The position numbers and the translations under genes were made by a program. From Ascochyta rabiei (taxonomy: Eukaryota > Ascomycota > Dothideomycetes > Pleosporales > Didymellaceae), in NCBI RefSeq assembly GCF_004011695.2, contig NC_082413.1, forward strand, positions 1,099,001-1,163,000: DNA of 64,000 nt, written 5' to 3'. Positions 9,330 to 20,779 of the stretch are shown in pieces. Numbering within the stretch: the stretch's first letter is position 1; each line of letters opens with the position of its first letter. The notes below the pieces were generated by a model. The model searched no databases. It was not told where the DNA came from and saw only the letters and a list, made by a program, of their open reading frames with translations.

Positions 9330-12300
9330 CTTAAATTCTTAGCAGCCTTATTTAGCTACTTTGTAGAAACATGTCCTTATAGTTTTAATTCTAGGTATCT
9401 TCTCCCTATACCCTTATAAGTCCCCTCTCTTCTAACTAAATATCCTCTAGTAAACGCTTACAGAACTTCTTTATTTTTTACCCTAGTACTATATCTAGCA
9501 TGCTAGTTCTGTTAAGGTCTTTAAGTAAATAGGTGCCCCTATCTAGCTACGTTCTGTTAAGTAACACTTAGTATAGCCTAAGCCACTTCTTACTTAACTT
9601 CTTATCTCTAGACATGTTAATTTGTCCTTCTAAGTCTTACAGTAGGACTAGGTGTCTAGGGGTAATCTACTTATGCTAAACTTTGTTGTTATTTTCCTAA
9701 TATTCCATTTTTAATGCTCTTAGTTAATTAGTTGTGCTAACTGCGTCTTTTAGGAACTAATCCTAGAGATCTAACTACATAGCTCTAATTGCAAGTAGTT
9801 AAGCCCTGTTCTTAACCTTCTAGAATAGTAGTATTTGCCATGTTAGTAGTGGAAGTTTAATTAGAAGAACTAGGTTCTAGCTAGTAATAAGTTAATATGC
9901 TAAGTATCCTATAGATTATATGGAGATCCTGTTAGCTAAGAGCACTGTTAGGAGGTTATCTACCTATAACCCCTTAAGCTTTGTAAGTACATTAATAATA
10001 GGTTTATATCTACCCTCTACTTTTCTTATTACTTAAGGGTTATATACAGATGCCTGTACCCTCTTAATCCTATAGATTAAAGTAAGCTTCTTAACTACTT
10101 TAGTAAAATCTAGTCTGCTATTAACTATAAGTCTTCTTATAGTGCTCTACCTACAGATAATGTCTTTATATAGGAACTTTACTACTATTAACAACTTATT
10201 ATTATAAAGCGCCCTTGCCTCTATCTACCTACTTAAGTATTCTCTAGCTGCAAATAGGTACTAGAAGACTCTGCTTATTAGCATGTGCATAACGTTAATA
10301 GTAACTAACTACTATAATATATAGGAGTAGGTACTAGTTAGCATATCCTTTATAATCTTAGTTACTCTAAGTTAGCACTCCTTATACGTAGAGATTTTTC
10401 TCTTAACACTCCTATATATATTAAGCTAGTAGTATTATTAAGAGACTATAGAGAATACTGCGTTTATACCCCTATAACTAATAGTTTAGTAGATGTCCTA
10501 TATAGCTGCAGTTTAGATATCTGCATTATTAACTACACGTCTAATAGTAATATTCTTTAATGTTTGTTAGAATAAGTAGCTGTCCCTCTTTAAGAAGTTT
10601 ATAGCCTTCTTCTTCTAAGCCCTACACTCTTTCCTACTTAACCTAACTAGGGTCTTTACGGAGTGTAGAAAAACAGCAATGTCCTCTAATTCCTAGGAGT
10701 ATTCCTGTCTTAGAATCTAGGTAGTCCTTTTGTTAACCTAGGTACCTAACACTACATTTGCTATTAGGTTTTTAACAAACTCTCTAAGGTTAAATTTAGG
10801 TTTATCTAGGTTCTCCTACCCCTCTAGCTTTAGGTATCTTAATAGTGCGTCTATAACTATATTCTTCTTTCCTAGTACATAGCATAATTTAAAGTCCTAG
10901 AGTAGAATTACAGCAAGTTACCTGTTTATAACTAAGCCTAGAAGGTCTAATTACAACCTGTTTAGCTAGGCAATTAATATTTAGGTATTAGTCTTAATAA
11001 TAAAGTGTATACTATATAGCTACATCCTAAACTTCTTAAGTGCCTAAACAACTGCCTTACATTTAAGCTTTGTTAAGTAATACCTACTTTCTGCCTTAGA
11101 CTAGACAGTGCTTTTAAATCTACATAAGTGTTATTTTCTGTCTAAGCCTATTTGTTCAAGGCATGCTCCTGCGCCTTTATTGCTTGCATTACCTAAGAGA
11201 AACACTAAACTAGGATTTTTGTAAGATATTGTTATAAGCGCAGGTGCATTAATAATGTGCTCTTTTAGGAGTAATATTAAGCTCTATTCTGCGTTACCCT
11301 ATTGCTATACTGCGTTATTCTTTAATAACTAGAATAGTAGCTTTACTTTTAAGGCAAACAAGGGTATCTAGATATAGTAGTAAACCACAATTCCTATAAA
11401 CATCTAGACCTCCTTTAGGTTCTAACACTCTACCTAATTTGTAATTTTATTAACTTTCTTTTGTTCTAGATATTATCCTTCTGCTAAAACTTTGTAGCTA
11501 ACTACCCCTAACTAATTGTGTCCCTAGTAGCATTTAAGTCCTAACACTGTGCCTCTAGCTCTTTCTATGTCTATAAGGACCCTGTCTAGTTGCTTAATAT
11601 GCTTAAGCATATATTACCTAACACTAGGTAAAGCCTCCTTGCTATTGTAATCTGTCTTTAGACTACTGCTAGTAACGTTATTAAGGAAAGGAAGTGTATC
11701 TGGCTAGTGATCCTTAAGAATCTTTATTATAATTCTCTAGAAGACAGCTACTAAGTTAGTAGCCTCTTAAACTAGGGTATATAATTATAAAAGGCTAATT
11801 AGTATTATAACTACTGTTATATCTCTACTGTCTTTATATTGTGTTATCTAGTTATAACTAGAGAGGAAGTCTATAAGTAACATACTCTTACAGCTACTAA
11901 ACCTCTTAGAGAACTTATCTATAGTTAGTAGGGTTCCTATATCTTAAATAGAGACCCTGTTTATATATTAAGCGTTATTAATAAACTAAAATCTACTATC
12001 TTTCTTAGACACTAAATACAATAGGTTTCTGTATTAGCTGTTGCATTGCTTAAGTATTCCTTGTTCTAATCTTTTGTTTAACATCTTAATAAGTTCTCCT
12101 TCTAGATTCTTACAACAGGGAAGGTTCTAACCTGCTAAGCTTTATATAGGATTATCCTAATTTAGTATAGAGAAGAAACCTCCCTCTAAATCTACCTAGA
12201 TTTAGAAAAAGTAAAAGCTATAGCTGCTTCTCTGTTTAGGATTATTTCCCAAAAGAGTGCTATCTCTGCTAGGAATAGAGTATTGCTAAACTTCTAATCT

Positions 12301-12862
12301 TTTATTCTCTAGGGAGTAAACCTTTTTCCTCTTAGGAACAGGGCATATTGCCTTTTAAATAGGTAATTAAAAGGCCTAATATTATGTAGCCTTAAACTAA
12401 GTATTAGCTGCTGTTGTTTATATACAACTCTTTTCTAGTCTTTCTAACTAAGTTCTATAGGTTTATTAAGTTATAGATTATTAACAGGTTAAACCTTTAC
12501 CCCTACTTATTTATAAAGCGTGTTAATTTCTCAGTTTTTAACTATATTATGCTAACCTCTTATCCTTAATAATTGTAAGTTTATTTAGGATAGTAAGATA
12601 AGAAAGTCCTTATCTGCATGTACTTGCCTAGGGTCCCCTTCCTTAGAGATCTATTAGAGACTGCTAGTATTGTTCTGTGTAAAGATAAAACTACTTAGGC
12701 CTTTAAAGATTCCTAAATCTATAGTTGTACGTAGGAAGTAGTAGTTTACTTCTACTAAGTAACAGAACTTTAGTGTTGTTAGGTCTTTACTAGTATTAGA
12801 ACATCCTAGCCTAATTAAGGAGTTCCCCTAACCTTTCCCTTTTCCTAGATATGCTTAACTAG
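9330..12862 (-). pseudogene. Gypsy C pol: reverse transcriptase, RNase H-like domain and integrase
   Basis: Read from 12862 downward. The RT entry resembles RTFPVVRI (about 12110-12140), followed by YLVSKKDSRFQFINN (about 12020), the catalytic block FLNNVTSSSLKTDY (about 11650-11690; the family form is FLDDVPVKGPKTDY, Asp to Asn by G to A), and FIGIVVYYYIQI (about 11400). The RNase H-like part has VFLLGNASNKGAGACLEQI (about 11150-11215). The integrase has a zinc region ending YRSVKRKISTYKECQ (about 10370-10420) and the core motif VEGRYKPIINVLTKLKG (about 9975-10030). Its upstream part continues across A1 at 20085. Typical RIP stops occur throughout. Confidence 0.75.
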
Positions 12863-12867
12863 GGTAG

Positions 12868-13022
12868 TGTTATAGGCTTAGACCTTGTCTAAGCCTTAAG
12901 CGAGACGGGACGGTCACGTGCCCTACAGACATATTAGAAGGACACGCAACGTGTTACCTCTATAAGAGATACAATACTATATTAACCCTTATTATATCCT
13001 AATCTAAGGCTAGTCTATAATA
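12868..13022 (+). repeat. 5' LTR of A1
   Basis: Begins TGTTATAGGCTTAG and ends TCTATAATA, where the 3' LTR has TCTATAACA, so the terminal CA is mutated to TA. It is 155 bp, the same as the other two copies. I see no clear tRNA primer-binding site directly after it. Confidence 0.93.
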
Positions 13023-13089
13023 TTTGTATCTCTTCTTCTAGGAGAACAGCTAGCACTTGTACTATGTTAGCTAGCTCCTAGAATAACCC

Positions 13090-14330
13090 CTTAGACAAAT
13101 CTGTCCCCTTAACCCTTTGGGAATTTATAGCCTAGATATTGTAGTTTATAATAAACTTATAGTAAGCCTTATTAGCTGCTAATAAGTATATAGTATTACT
13201 TAAGCATAATAACTCTAATATATACGTGTTTATAGAGTCCCTAGTATAAACAGCTAATATCTATACTAGACCTGCGTCTATATTCCTATTATCCTCCTTA
13301 GGAGTAACGCTGTACCTATTAACGTCTACTCTAGCCCCTAACCTGCCTTATAAAGCGCTGTTTTTAGCGTCTACCCTAGGCCTGTATACCCCTATACAGA
13401 CGTCTACAGCCTATAGAAAACCTCTTCCTATAGGTAAGGCCTTTACTAGGAACAAATCCTTATTTAAGGCGTAGCAGGTTATAATAGAATATAAGCTGCA
13501 GGTAGACATATCCTTTATTAGTAGGCTATAGAACATATTTACCTTTATATAGTCCTAGCTTAGTATGTCTATATAATAAGATATAGCTCTATTCTATAAG
13601 ATTAGGGGTACCTAAGGTGTACAGAGCCTAGAGGACTTCCTAGCATACCTAGAATTCCGCTACAGCAATAACTACAGCTAGGAACAGGCCTAGGCAAAAC
13701 TAGAAAGCGTCTGTTAAGGTCCTAATAAGTTGTTCTTAGACTTCTTTATCTAGTTTAAGCAGCTACTAGTGCAAAGTAGTAGCCTCTACTAGGATATAGC
13801 ATAATGCCTATTAAAGCTCTGCTAGGCCCTAAACGGAAACATCTACAATATAGTAATAAACTAAGAAGTAACTTATATAGATTATAACGCAGCTATTCTA
13901 GAGTATAAGTCTATTACTATAGACGTTAAGACTATAGCTATAGAAAACTAGCTACGCTATATTTCTACCTAGGCGCTACCTAAGCGTAATAAGAACAGTA
14001 ATGTTAAGATAATAGTTGTCTCTGCAGTTTACACTAGTAGCAGTGCTAAGCATAGAGGTTAGAAGTAGTCTGCTCCTAACTAGGCTATATAGGTTCCTAA
14101 TAAGGTATTTTAGTAACACTAGAAGGCTAACCTATGTACCTGTTGCGGCAAAGAGGGACACATTTACTAGGAGTACGCTAACGTAGTAGTAACTACAGTA
14201 TAGGCAGTAATAATCTTAGGTAAGAAAGAGGCTAGTTTATATAGAGGAAACTAGCGGCTTCTAATATAAGTCTAAGTTAGGAGCGCTGTAGGAGTATATT
14301 AGCAGGAGAGACTACTAGTATAGAGGTATT
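13090..14330 (+). pseudogene. gag of A1
   Basis: In one frame, reading TAG/TAA as Gln or Trp, the capsid-like segment DFLAYLEFRYSNNYS (about 13645-13690) and FLDFFIQFKQLL (about 13735) are followed by a CCHC zinc knuckle at 14135-14176. That knuckle reads CTCCGKEGHIY, a stop, then E and Y; the final Cys of CX2CX4HX4C is now Tyr (TGC to TAC). Gag packages element RNA in virus-like particles. The start codon cannot be fixed because the 5' part is as mutated as the rest. The A2 fragment matches it up to about 14090. Confidence 0.8.
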
Positions 14331-14339
14331 ATAGGCTGC

Positions 14340-17300
14340 TAGAGGAGCTATTATAAACTCTATAGATAAGCCTCTATTCTATATTCTATTATTTATTAAT
14401 AGGGCAATTTAGGCTAACACGCTAGTAGACTTAGGGTGTAAATACTTTAGCGTAGTAAGCAATAACTTTGCTGCGCGCTTAGGAGAAGACTTTATTAAGG
14501 TGCTACTATAACGCTTAGCGCAAGTAGTAGGCACTAGTAGGAGGTCTGTAATCTCCTGTTTAGTCCTGTTTAGGTACAACTTAGATAGTTAGCGCTTGCA
14601 GGCTGTAGCCTACGTAGTGCTAGGTCTAAGCTAGGATGTTATTTTAGGGAAGCCCTAGCTCTAATAAGAAGGCGCAGTGTTAGATGTAGAAAAGGGCACA
14701 CTAAGGATATAATAGGTAGGAAACCTTATTATCTATAAATCCTTACAGTGTACAGCAAACGTTTACCTAGCTCTTCTATTAGTAACTAAGTTTAATAAGA
14801 CCCTAGCTAATAGGCTCTAGAGGCACCTGCCTAGGGACTAGTTTGTCTCTATAAGCCTCTATAACATTACTAAAATCCTCTTAGTATAATCCCTAGGAGC
14901 GTAAGGGATAGCAGAGGAGGTAGACCCTCTTCCCCCTAAGTTAGTCTAGTTTTAGGACCTTTTTAATAAGAGTAAGGCCTCTAGCCTTTCTCTATATAGG
15001 GGCTAGATAGATTACTACATATAGTTGTAACACAACTAGTCTAGAAAGGAAGAGCCTCTACCTTAGGGCCCTCTGTATAATATGCTAAGGGACTAGCTAC
15101 TTAAGCTACAGAAATAAGTGTTAGTACTTATAGATAAGGGGAAGATCTACACCTCCTCTTCTCTAGCAAAGGCCCTAGTTCTGCTAGTTAAGAAGTCCTC
15201 TAGTAGGTAGCGTATGTACGTAGACTATTACGCACTTAATAGTATTATAATTACTAACTAGTACCTACTACTTCTTATTAAGGAGACGTTGCGTATACTA
15301 GGGGGTGCCAACTAGTTCTCTAAGGTTAATATCTATTTAGCATTTTACTAGATTTATGTTGTAGAAGGAGATAAGCACCTTACTATATTCTGTACCTGTT
15401 TTAGGCTCTTTAAGTAGCTAGTCTGCCTGTTTAGCCTAGCTAGAGCACTAGTGTCCTTCTAGCGCTACATTAACAGCGCGCTTTAAGAGATATTAGGTAA
15501 CTATACTACTATGTACCTAGATAATATCCTAGTTTCTAGTAGCAGGTCTAGGACAGACTACTTAGGGAAGGTTAGCAGAGTCCTTATGCTCCTACGCAAT
15601 GCAGAGCTGTATTTAGATCCTAAGAAGTGCATATTTACAATAAGGGAAGTACACTACTTAGGATATATTATAGAAGCTAGAAAGGATATTTATCCTAATT
15701 CTAAGAAGGTTAAGGCTATCTATAATTAGGAAGCCCTATAGTCTTTACGCAGGGTCTACAGTTTCCTAAGGTTTACTAACTTCTACTAGGACTTTATCCT
15801 AGCCTTCTCTAATATTACTGCCTTACTTAATTAACTTATAGGGAAGGATATCCTATTTAGGTAGGGGCAGGAGGAAGATATAGTGTTCTACTAGCTAAAG
15901 AACGCATTTATAACAGAACTAGTCCTAGCCTAGTAGGACTCTAAGTAAGAAACACTACTAGAGGCAGACTGCTCTAGTAGGGCGCTAGGCAGCTGCCTTT
16001 TTTAATAGCACAGGAGGGTGCTTTACCTAGTAGCGTACCACTCTACTACACTTATAATAGAATAACAGAACTACACTATCTATAATAAGGAGTTAACTAC
16101 TGTTATAAAGTGCCTAGAGGTCTAGGTAGCTAAATTAGGGTCTGTTGCTAGGCGGTTTACTATCCTAACTAACTATAAGAACCTCTAGTACTTTACTACA
16201 GCACGCAGGCTAAGTAAGAGGCAGTACTAATAGGCAGAGGAGCTGTTAAAGTTCTGTTTCTACCTTTGCTTCTACTTAGGACGCCTAGCAGCCTAACTAG
16301 ATACGCTAAGCTGCTAGGAACAGAACTATAATAGGAGGTTAGGGGGGGTCTATAGGATAATAACCCTAGTTTTAGTATTAGTAATTAGTATACTAGGCCC
16401 TAGTATACGTCTACTTTTTATTAATACGCATATATAATTACTATAGAATAAAGGTATTTAGCAGGACGTAGGGCATATAGCGCGCCTATCTGCTGTCTAT
16501 AATAGAGCCTACTAGTTCCCTCCTAAGGCTAAGACTACTTAGTAAATTACAGATTATACGCTTAGTACTTACAGCACGCTGCTATAGCGCAGGGTTACGT
16601 AGGTTCTATGTTAGAAGCTACTTATAACTATAATAACCTAAAGGGCACACAAATCTAACCTGACAGGCTATCTAGGTGCTAATGCTATATTCTACATTAT
16701 TAGACGTAACTTCTACTAGAAGGGGATATTATAGGACGTTTAGCGTTATATATATAACTACTACTATTTTAGTATGTATATATTACAGCACTAACAGTAG
16801 AGCTTACTCTAGCTATTGCCTATTACTAACTGTTTTTAGTTTTAGATTTCTATAGACTTTATAGTTAACCTTCTTTAGGCTTATAGGAATATACTACGCT
16901 ATCTCTTAGTTATTATAGATTATCTCTCTATATATGTGTAGCTTAAGGCAATAACTTCTATAACTGTAGAATATTACGCTAAAGTCTTCTATAACACATA
17001 GTAGTAGTTCTAAGGCTTTCCTAGCTCTATAATCTTAGACTGCAGCTTAGACTAGCTAGGATATTTTTAGATAACGCTGTGTAGCCTTATAGGGGTAGAC
17101 TAGCTACTCTCTACAGCCTACTACCCCTAGACAGACAGAGGAACAGAGTGTGCTAACTAAGAGGTGTAGGTAGTCCTACAGGTTATAGTCAACTTTAAAT
17201 AAAATAACTAGCCTAACTATCTTCTAGCCTGCTAACTAGCACTTAACAATTGCAACTTTTTAGTTACTAGGGTTAGTTCTAACCTACTTCTCTATAGTTA

Positions 17301-17900
17301 TAATATAGACCTCCTATAGATAATAGTGCTACTAACTATTAGCTAAAACACACTACAGGGACAGGTAGTCTATTTCCTAGACTACCTCTAGTAAGGTATA
17401 GAGCTTACCTAGGTAGCTATAGTATAGGTGTAATAATACACCTAAGACATAATAGACTATAGCTGTTAGCCTGCAGAGCAGTACTACGTAGAAGATAGAG
17501 TGTAGTTTTCCCTCTATAATATAAAAACTAATAGGCTAAGCTAGAAGCTTAACTAGTTATAAGCCTAGTACACAGTAGTTACAGTTCCTACCCCTCTAAT
17601 AGTTACCTTAGATTTACTAGGTAACCTCTATAAGATAGTGTATATAGACCTACTAGAACATACAGCTTATAACCTGTTACTAATACAGCGCCTACAGGAA
17701 AGTAGACTAGGCCTGCTAGTTGTCCTAGAGGAGGACAACCTAGCCCTAGCTAAATAGGAGGTAGAGTCTATTCTAAAAGAAAAGAGGGCTTGCAGGCAGA
17801 ACAAGTTATAGGTTCTAGTTAAATAGAAGGGATACACAAAACTAATATAGGAACTACTAGAAGTATTATAGGATATAAAGGCCTAAGAGGCCTTTATAGT
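14340..17900 (+). pseudogene. pol of A1: protease, RT, RNase H, integrase, chromodomain
   Basis: Domains in order: protease NTLVDLGCKYFSVV (about 14415-14455; DSG now DLG through TCA to TTA); RT, with ALVLLVKKSSS near 15180, then MYLDNILVSS at 15511-15540 (usual YxDDILV, Asp to Asn) inside a surviving 72-codon frame, 15511-15729; RNase H with TILTNYKNLQYFTTARRL (about 16160-16215); integrase zinc region near 16640-16790; catalytic core with IDFIVNLLQAYRN (about 16850), IILDCSLDQLGYF (about 17030) and STAYYPQTDRGTE (about 17115); and a C-terminal chromodomain, VESILKEKR...QVLVKQKGYTK (about 17761-17893). The surviving 15511 frame is part of this pol and not a separate gene. Confidence 0.88.
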
Positions 17901-17959
17901 AATATATACAGTATATAAGAAGTAGATATAAGAAAGAAGAAACTTTTATTATTTATAAT

Positions 17960-19900
17960 AACCCTTATAGGGTCCTATTAGGAGATACTATATAGGGTAT
18001 AAGGCCTAGTGCAGAAGAGCTTAGGGACCTTATAACAAAAGCACACTACTACCTTACACACCTACTACCTAGCAACTAGTAGTAAGCCTTAAGACTTAAA
18101 AAAGATGTTGTTGTTTATAGATAGGGAACAATAGGTAGTAGTAGCTGTGTCTAGGGCCTAGTTTTGCGCGTTGTAGTAGTAGTAGTTAACCTTATAGATA
18201 TTATTGCCACCCTCTATATCTACCTTAATAGTACTACTATATATTAACTATAATATTTTCTTAAAGTTATAGTTAGGCGTGTGCAGCTTTATAGGGGAAG
18301 GTAAGTAGTAATAGTAGGTAGGCGCGCGCAGGTCTATAGGGGAAGAGCAGCAGTAATAGTAAGGGGGCGCAGAGGACCTTATAAGGGAGGGAGAGCAGTG
18401 CTAGCGCAGGGGCATAGGTAACTCTGCAGGAAAGAGAGAGTAGTAATAGCAAGGTAGCAAGGAGAGCTAGCAGACAGATAAGCAGCGCTTATTAGGGGAG
18501 TTAGAGTAGCAGTAGTAGGATAAGCAGGATAATAGGGTGTACTCTAGGCAGTAGTAGGGCGTAGTAAGTAGGTGCTTAACTTAGTTAATAGCGTTCTTTA
18601 GATCTAGTTAGCTACGCACCTAGTATAGACAGAAATTCTTATAGTAGTATAGGCCTAGACTACCTCTATACAGTTTATTTACTTAGTCTAGAACTAGAAG
18701 GCTAACCCTGCAGCAGCTATAAACTATTAAAGGTAGGTGTTTAGTTAGTTACTGCTATAATGCCTAGACAACAGCATAGTAGGCAGAGCAACCTAAGTAC
18801 TAGGCTTAGTAGGGGAACAGGCGGCGTAAGTAGAGGTTAACTGCTTTGCTAGCGTAGGGTTAGCTAGGGCTAGGTTAAGTATAGCCTTATACACCTGCTA
18901 GTGCTTATAGTAGGTACCTAGTAAAAATATTACGTTAGAAAGGAACACCTATAGTAGTAATAAGGGGGTAATTTACAGTAGAACACAGGCCAACGCCCCT
19001 AGTTAGCCTTATTACTGCCTATACTCTAGGTGCTAGGCGTCTTAATATAAGCGTTACTAGCGCGCACTAACGCCTTAGCTACTGTTAGTTAGAAATAAGG
19101 GGCTAGAACAGGAATATATATATTAATATACTACTTAAAATTATACTAGGTATAGCAGAGCTTAGTATTTATAGTAAAGAGGTTATTATTATAAACGTAG
19201 ACGCGCTTACACTTAGTATAGGTATTATAGGTCTTACTAGCGCCTAGAACGCAGTTAGCTGTAGAAGAAATTAGTAAGTAAGTAGACCTATAACAGACGT
19301 AGGCACTTATAAGACTAACTAGTAAGGATAGTAAGAAGGTAGTAGAAGCGGCACAGGACAGCGCTAGCAGAGATAGAGACTAGGTCCTTGTTATCTAAGT
19401 TACCCTTAACTTTGTAGTTGCCTATATAACAGTAGTAAGCTTTCTATATATATAGTTAGGCCCTATAATTTAATTAGAAACTATAGATAAGAAATACTAA
19501 GGGTATATTGTAGGTAGAGAGGAGGGACTGTAGCAGACTAGAACCGCCCCCTCTAGAGGGACTACTAGCTCCTTAACTAGTGGCCTAATAGCTATAACTA
19601 GAGGTAATAATAGACATAGTAGGTAGGGTAAGAGCGTGTACAAAAAATTAGGTAGGCGCGTTACAGGTAGGTTAGGTAGAAGCGTAGAGTAGTACAGTGT
19701 CTAACTTAGGTAGGTGCGCTAGGTAAAATAAAAACAACCTAGGTGTGTGTAGGGACTACCCTAGGTAAACTACTAACTAGATAAGTAGCTAACTACTAAG
19801 AGCTAGACCCTTCCGCAACTATAACTAGCCCTAGAGTTTACCTACTACTAGTATCCTCTGCGCTATACTAAATATAAAAAGGACCTAATAAAAGTATATA
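17960..19900 (+). pseudogene. Extra 1.9 kb 3' region of A1, possible accessory ORF remnant
   Basis: Chromoviruses normally end soon after the chromodomain, but here nearly 2 kb separates it from the polypurine tract. From about 18430 to 19100 one plus-strand frame gives protein-like runs such as PSKNITLERNTYSSNKGVIY, broken only by TAG/TAA. From about 19130 another frame gives ISKQVDLQQTQALIRLTSKD and AAQDSASRDRDQ. A frameshift or different frames would be needed to join them, and the minus strand is also partly open. Homology is unknown to me. RIP stops block a firm call of coding versus long untranslated region. Confidence 0.35.
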
Positions 19901-19906
19901 CAGCCT

Positions 19907-19928
19907 AGGGGAGATAGGGAAAGGAGGT
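19907..19928 (+). other. Polypurine tract of A1
   Basis: A purine-rich run with a single A-flanked T (AGGGGAGATAGGGAAAGGAGG) ends next to the 3' LTR, as expected for plus-strand DNA priming. Confidence 0.85.
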
Positions 19929-19929
19929 A

Positions 19930-20084
19930 TGTTATAGGCTTAGACCTTGTCTAAGCCTTAAGCAAGACAGGACGGTTACGTGCCCTACAGACATATTAGA
20001 AGGACACGTAACATGTTACCCCTATAAGAGATACAATACCATATCGACCCATATTACATCCTACCCTAAGGCCAGTCTATAACA
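19930..20084 (+). repeat. 3' LTR of A1
   Basis: A 155-bp LTR with intact TG and CA ends. It keeps more CpA (for example ACCATATCGACCCATA) than the 5' LTR of the same element, so the two LTRs were mutated unequally. The TSD GGTAG follows. Confidence 0.93.
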
Positions 20085-20680
20085 GGTAGAGTAGTAAGGA
20101 GATAGGTCTAATGCAATAAAAGTAGCGTTCCTCCTACTGTTATTAGACATAATACAGCACGTAGTTCTTCTAAAAACGTTGTACTGTATAGCTAGTCTTA
20201 CTAACAAGCACTATAGCGTTCTAAGAACAACTAATCTTATTAGGTTCCTTATAAGTCTAAAGTGCGTTACGGTTATAACTTCTCTAATCTAGACTAGGAT
20301 ATTCTATAACGTTCTAACAAATAGATCTATGCTACTATTAGCTGTAATAACGCCCTACTCTTTTCTTATTAGGTGTGTTATTTCTTTGTACACTATTCCT
20401 AGCGCTTAAGAAGCACTAAACCTCATTAAATTTATCTAAGATCTAGTGTTAATTAAGCAGCTAACTGCATGTAACCTAATGTAAGCCTAGTATGTTAGTA
20501 AATGTTAGTGCACTAGCTTCTCTAACCTAGTAGTTTCTATAGTTTTAGCTAGCTTATTTAGAGGATCTTTATTATCCTATGCATTACTGTATACTTCTAC
20601 TTAGTAGATTCTATAAGTATTTCTCTCTAATCTAACGTTAAAGTATTAAGCCCTGCTGTTATTAATTGCAGGTTAATTTT
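20085..20680 (-). pseudogene. Gypsy C, segment upstream of pol (separated by A1)
   Basis: On the minus strand this joins directly to 12862 once A1 and one TSD copy are removed. One frame has few stops: SINLMRFSASQALGIVYKEI, then IREVITVTHFRLIRNLIRLV and YNVFRRTTCCIMSNNS. It probably belongs to the gag-pol junction or protease region, but I see no protease DSG motif. The sequence looks coding; the assignment is by position. Confidence 0.5.
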
Positions 20681-20718
20681 TGCTAAACTTAGCGCTAGTG
20701 CAGACCCTTATAATTTCT

Positions 20719-20765
20719 AGCTAATTAGTAGTTAACTAGTAAGACCTGTTAACTCCTGATTAGTT
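20719..20765. repeat. 47-bp inverted-repeat motif, copy 2 (5' side of pol in Gypsy C)
   Basis: Arms AGCTAATTAGTAGTTAAC and GTTAACTCCTGATTAGTT flank TAGTAAGACCT. The first 29 bases match 9068-9096 with one difference. The inner 9 bases of the arms are perfect complements. It lies within a reading frame of C on the minus strand. Confidence 0.6.
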
Positions 20766-20779
20766 AGAACCCCTAGCCT

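Larger units (their letters stand above)
12868..20084 (+). mobile_element. Chromovirus A1, complete but RIP-killed Gypsy element (7,217 bp)
   Basis: Two 155-bp LTRs (12868-13022, 19930-20084) are flanked by the 5-bp TSD GGTAG (12863-12867 and 20085-20089). Between them lie gag with a zinc knuckle, protease, RT, RNase H, integrase and chromodomain in Gypsy order, then an unusual 2 kb 3' region and a polypurine tract. The insertion splits Gypsy C, which resumes at 20085. A chromodomain at the end of integrase suggests targeting to H3K9-methylated chromatin, consistent with the nesting here. No frame is intact. Confidence 0.95.

Noticed and set aside
15511..15729. 72-codon plus frame as an independent gene
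   Set aside because: It is the surviving RT palm segment of chromovirus A1 (YLDNILVSS), flanked in frame by more pol with RIP stops.
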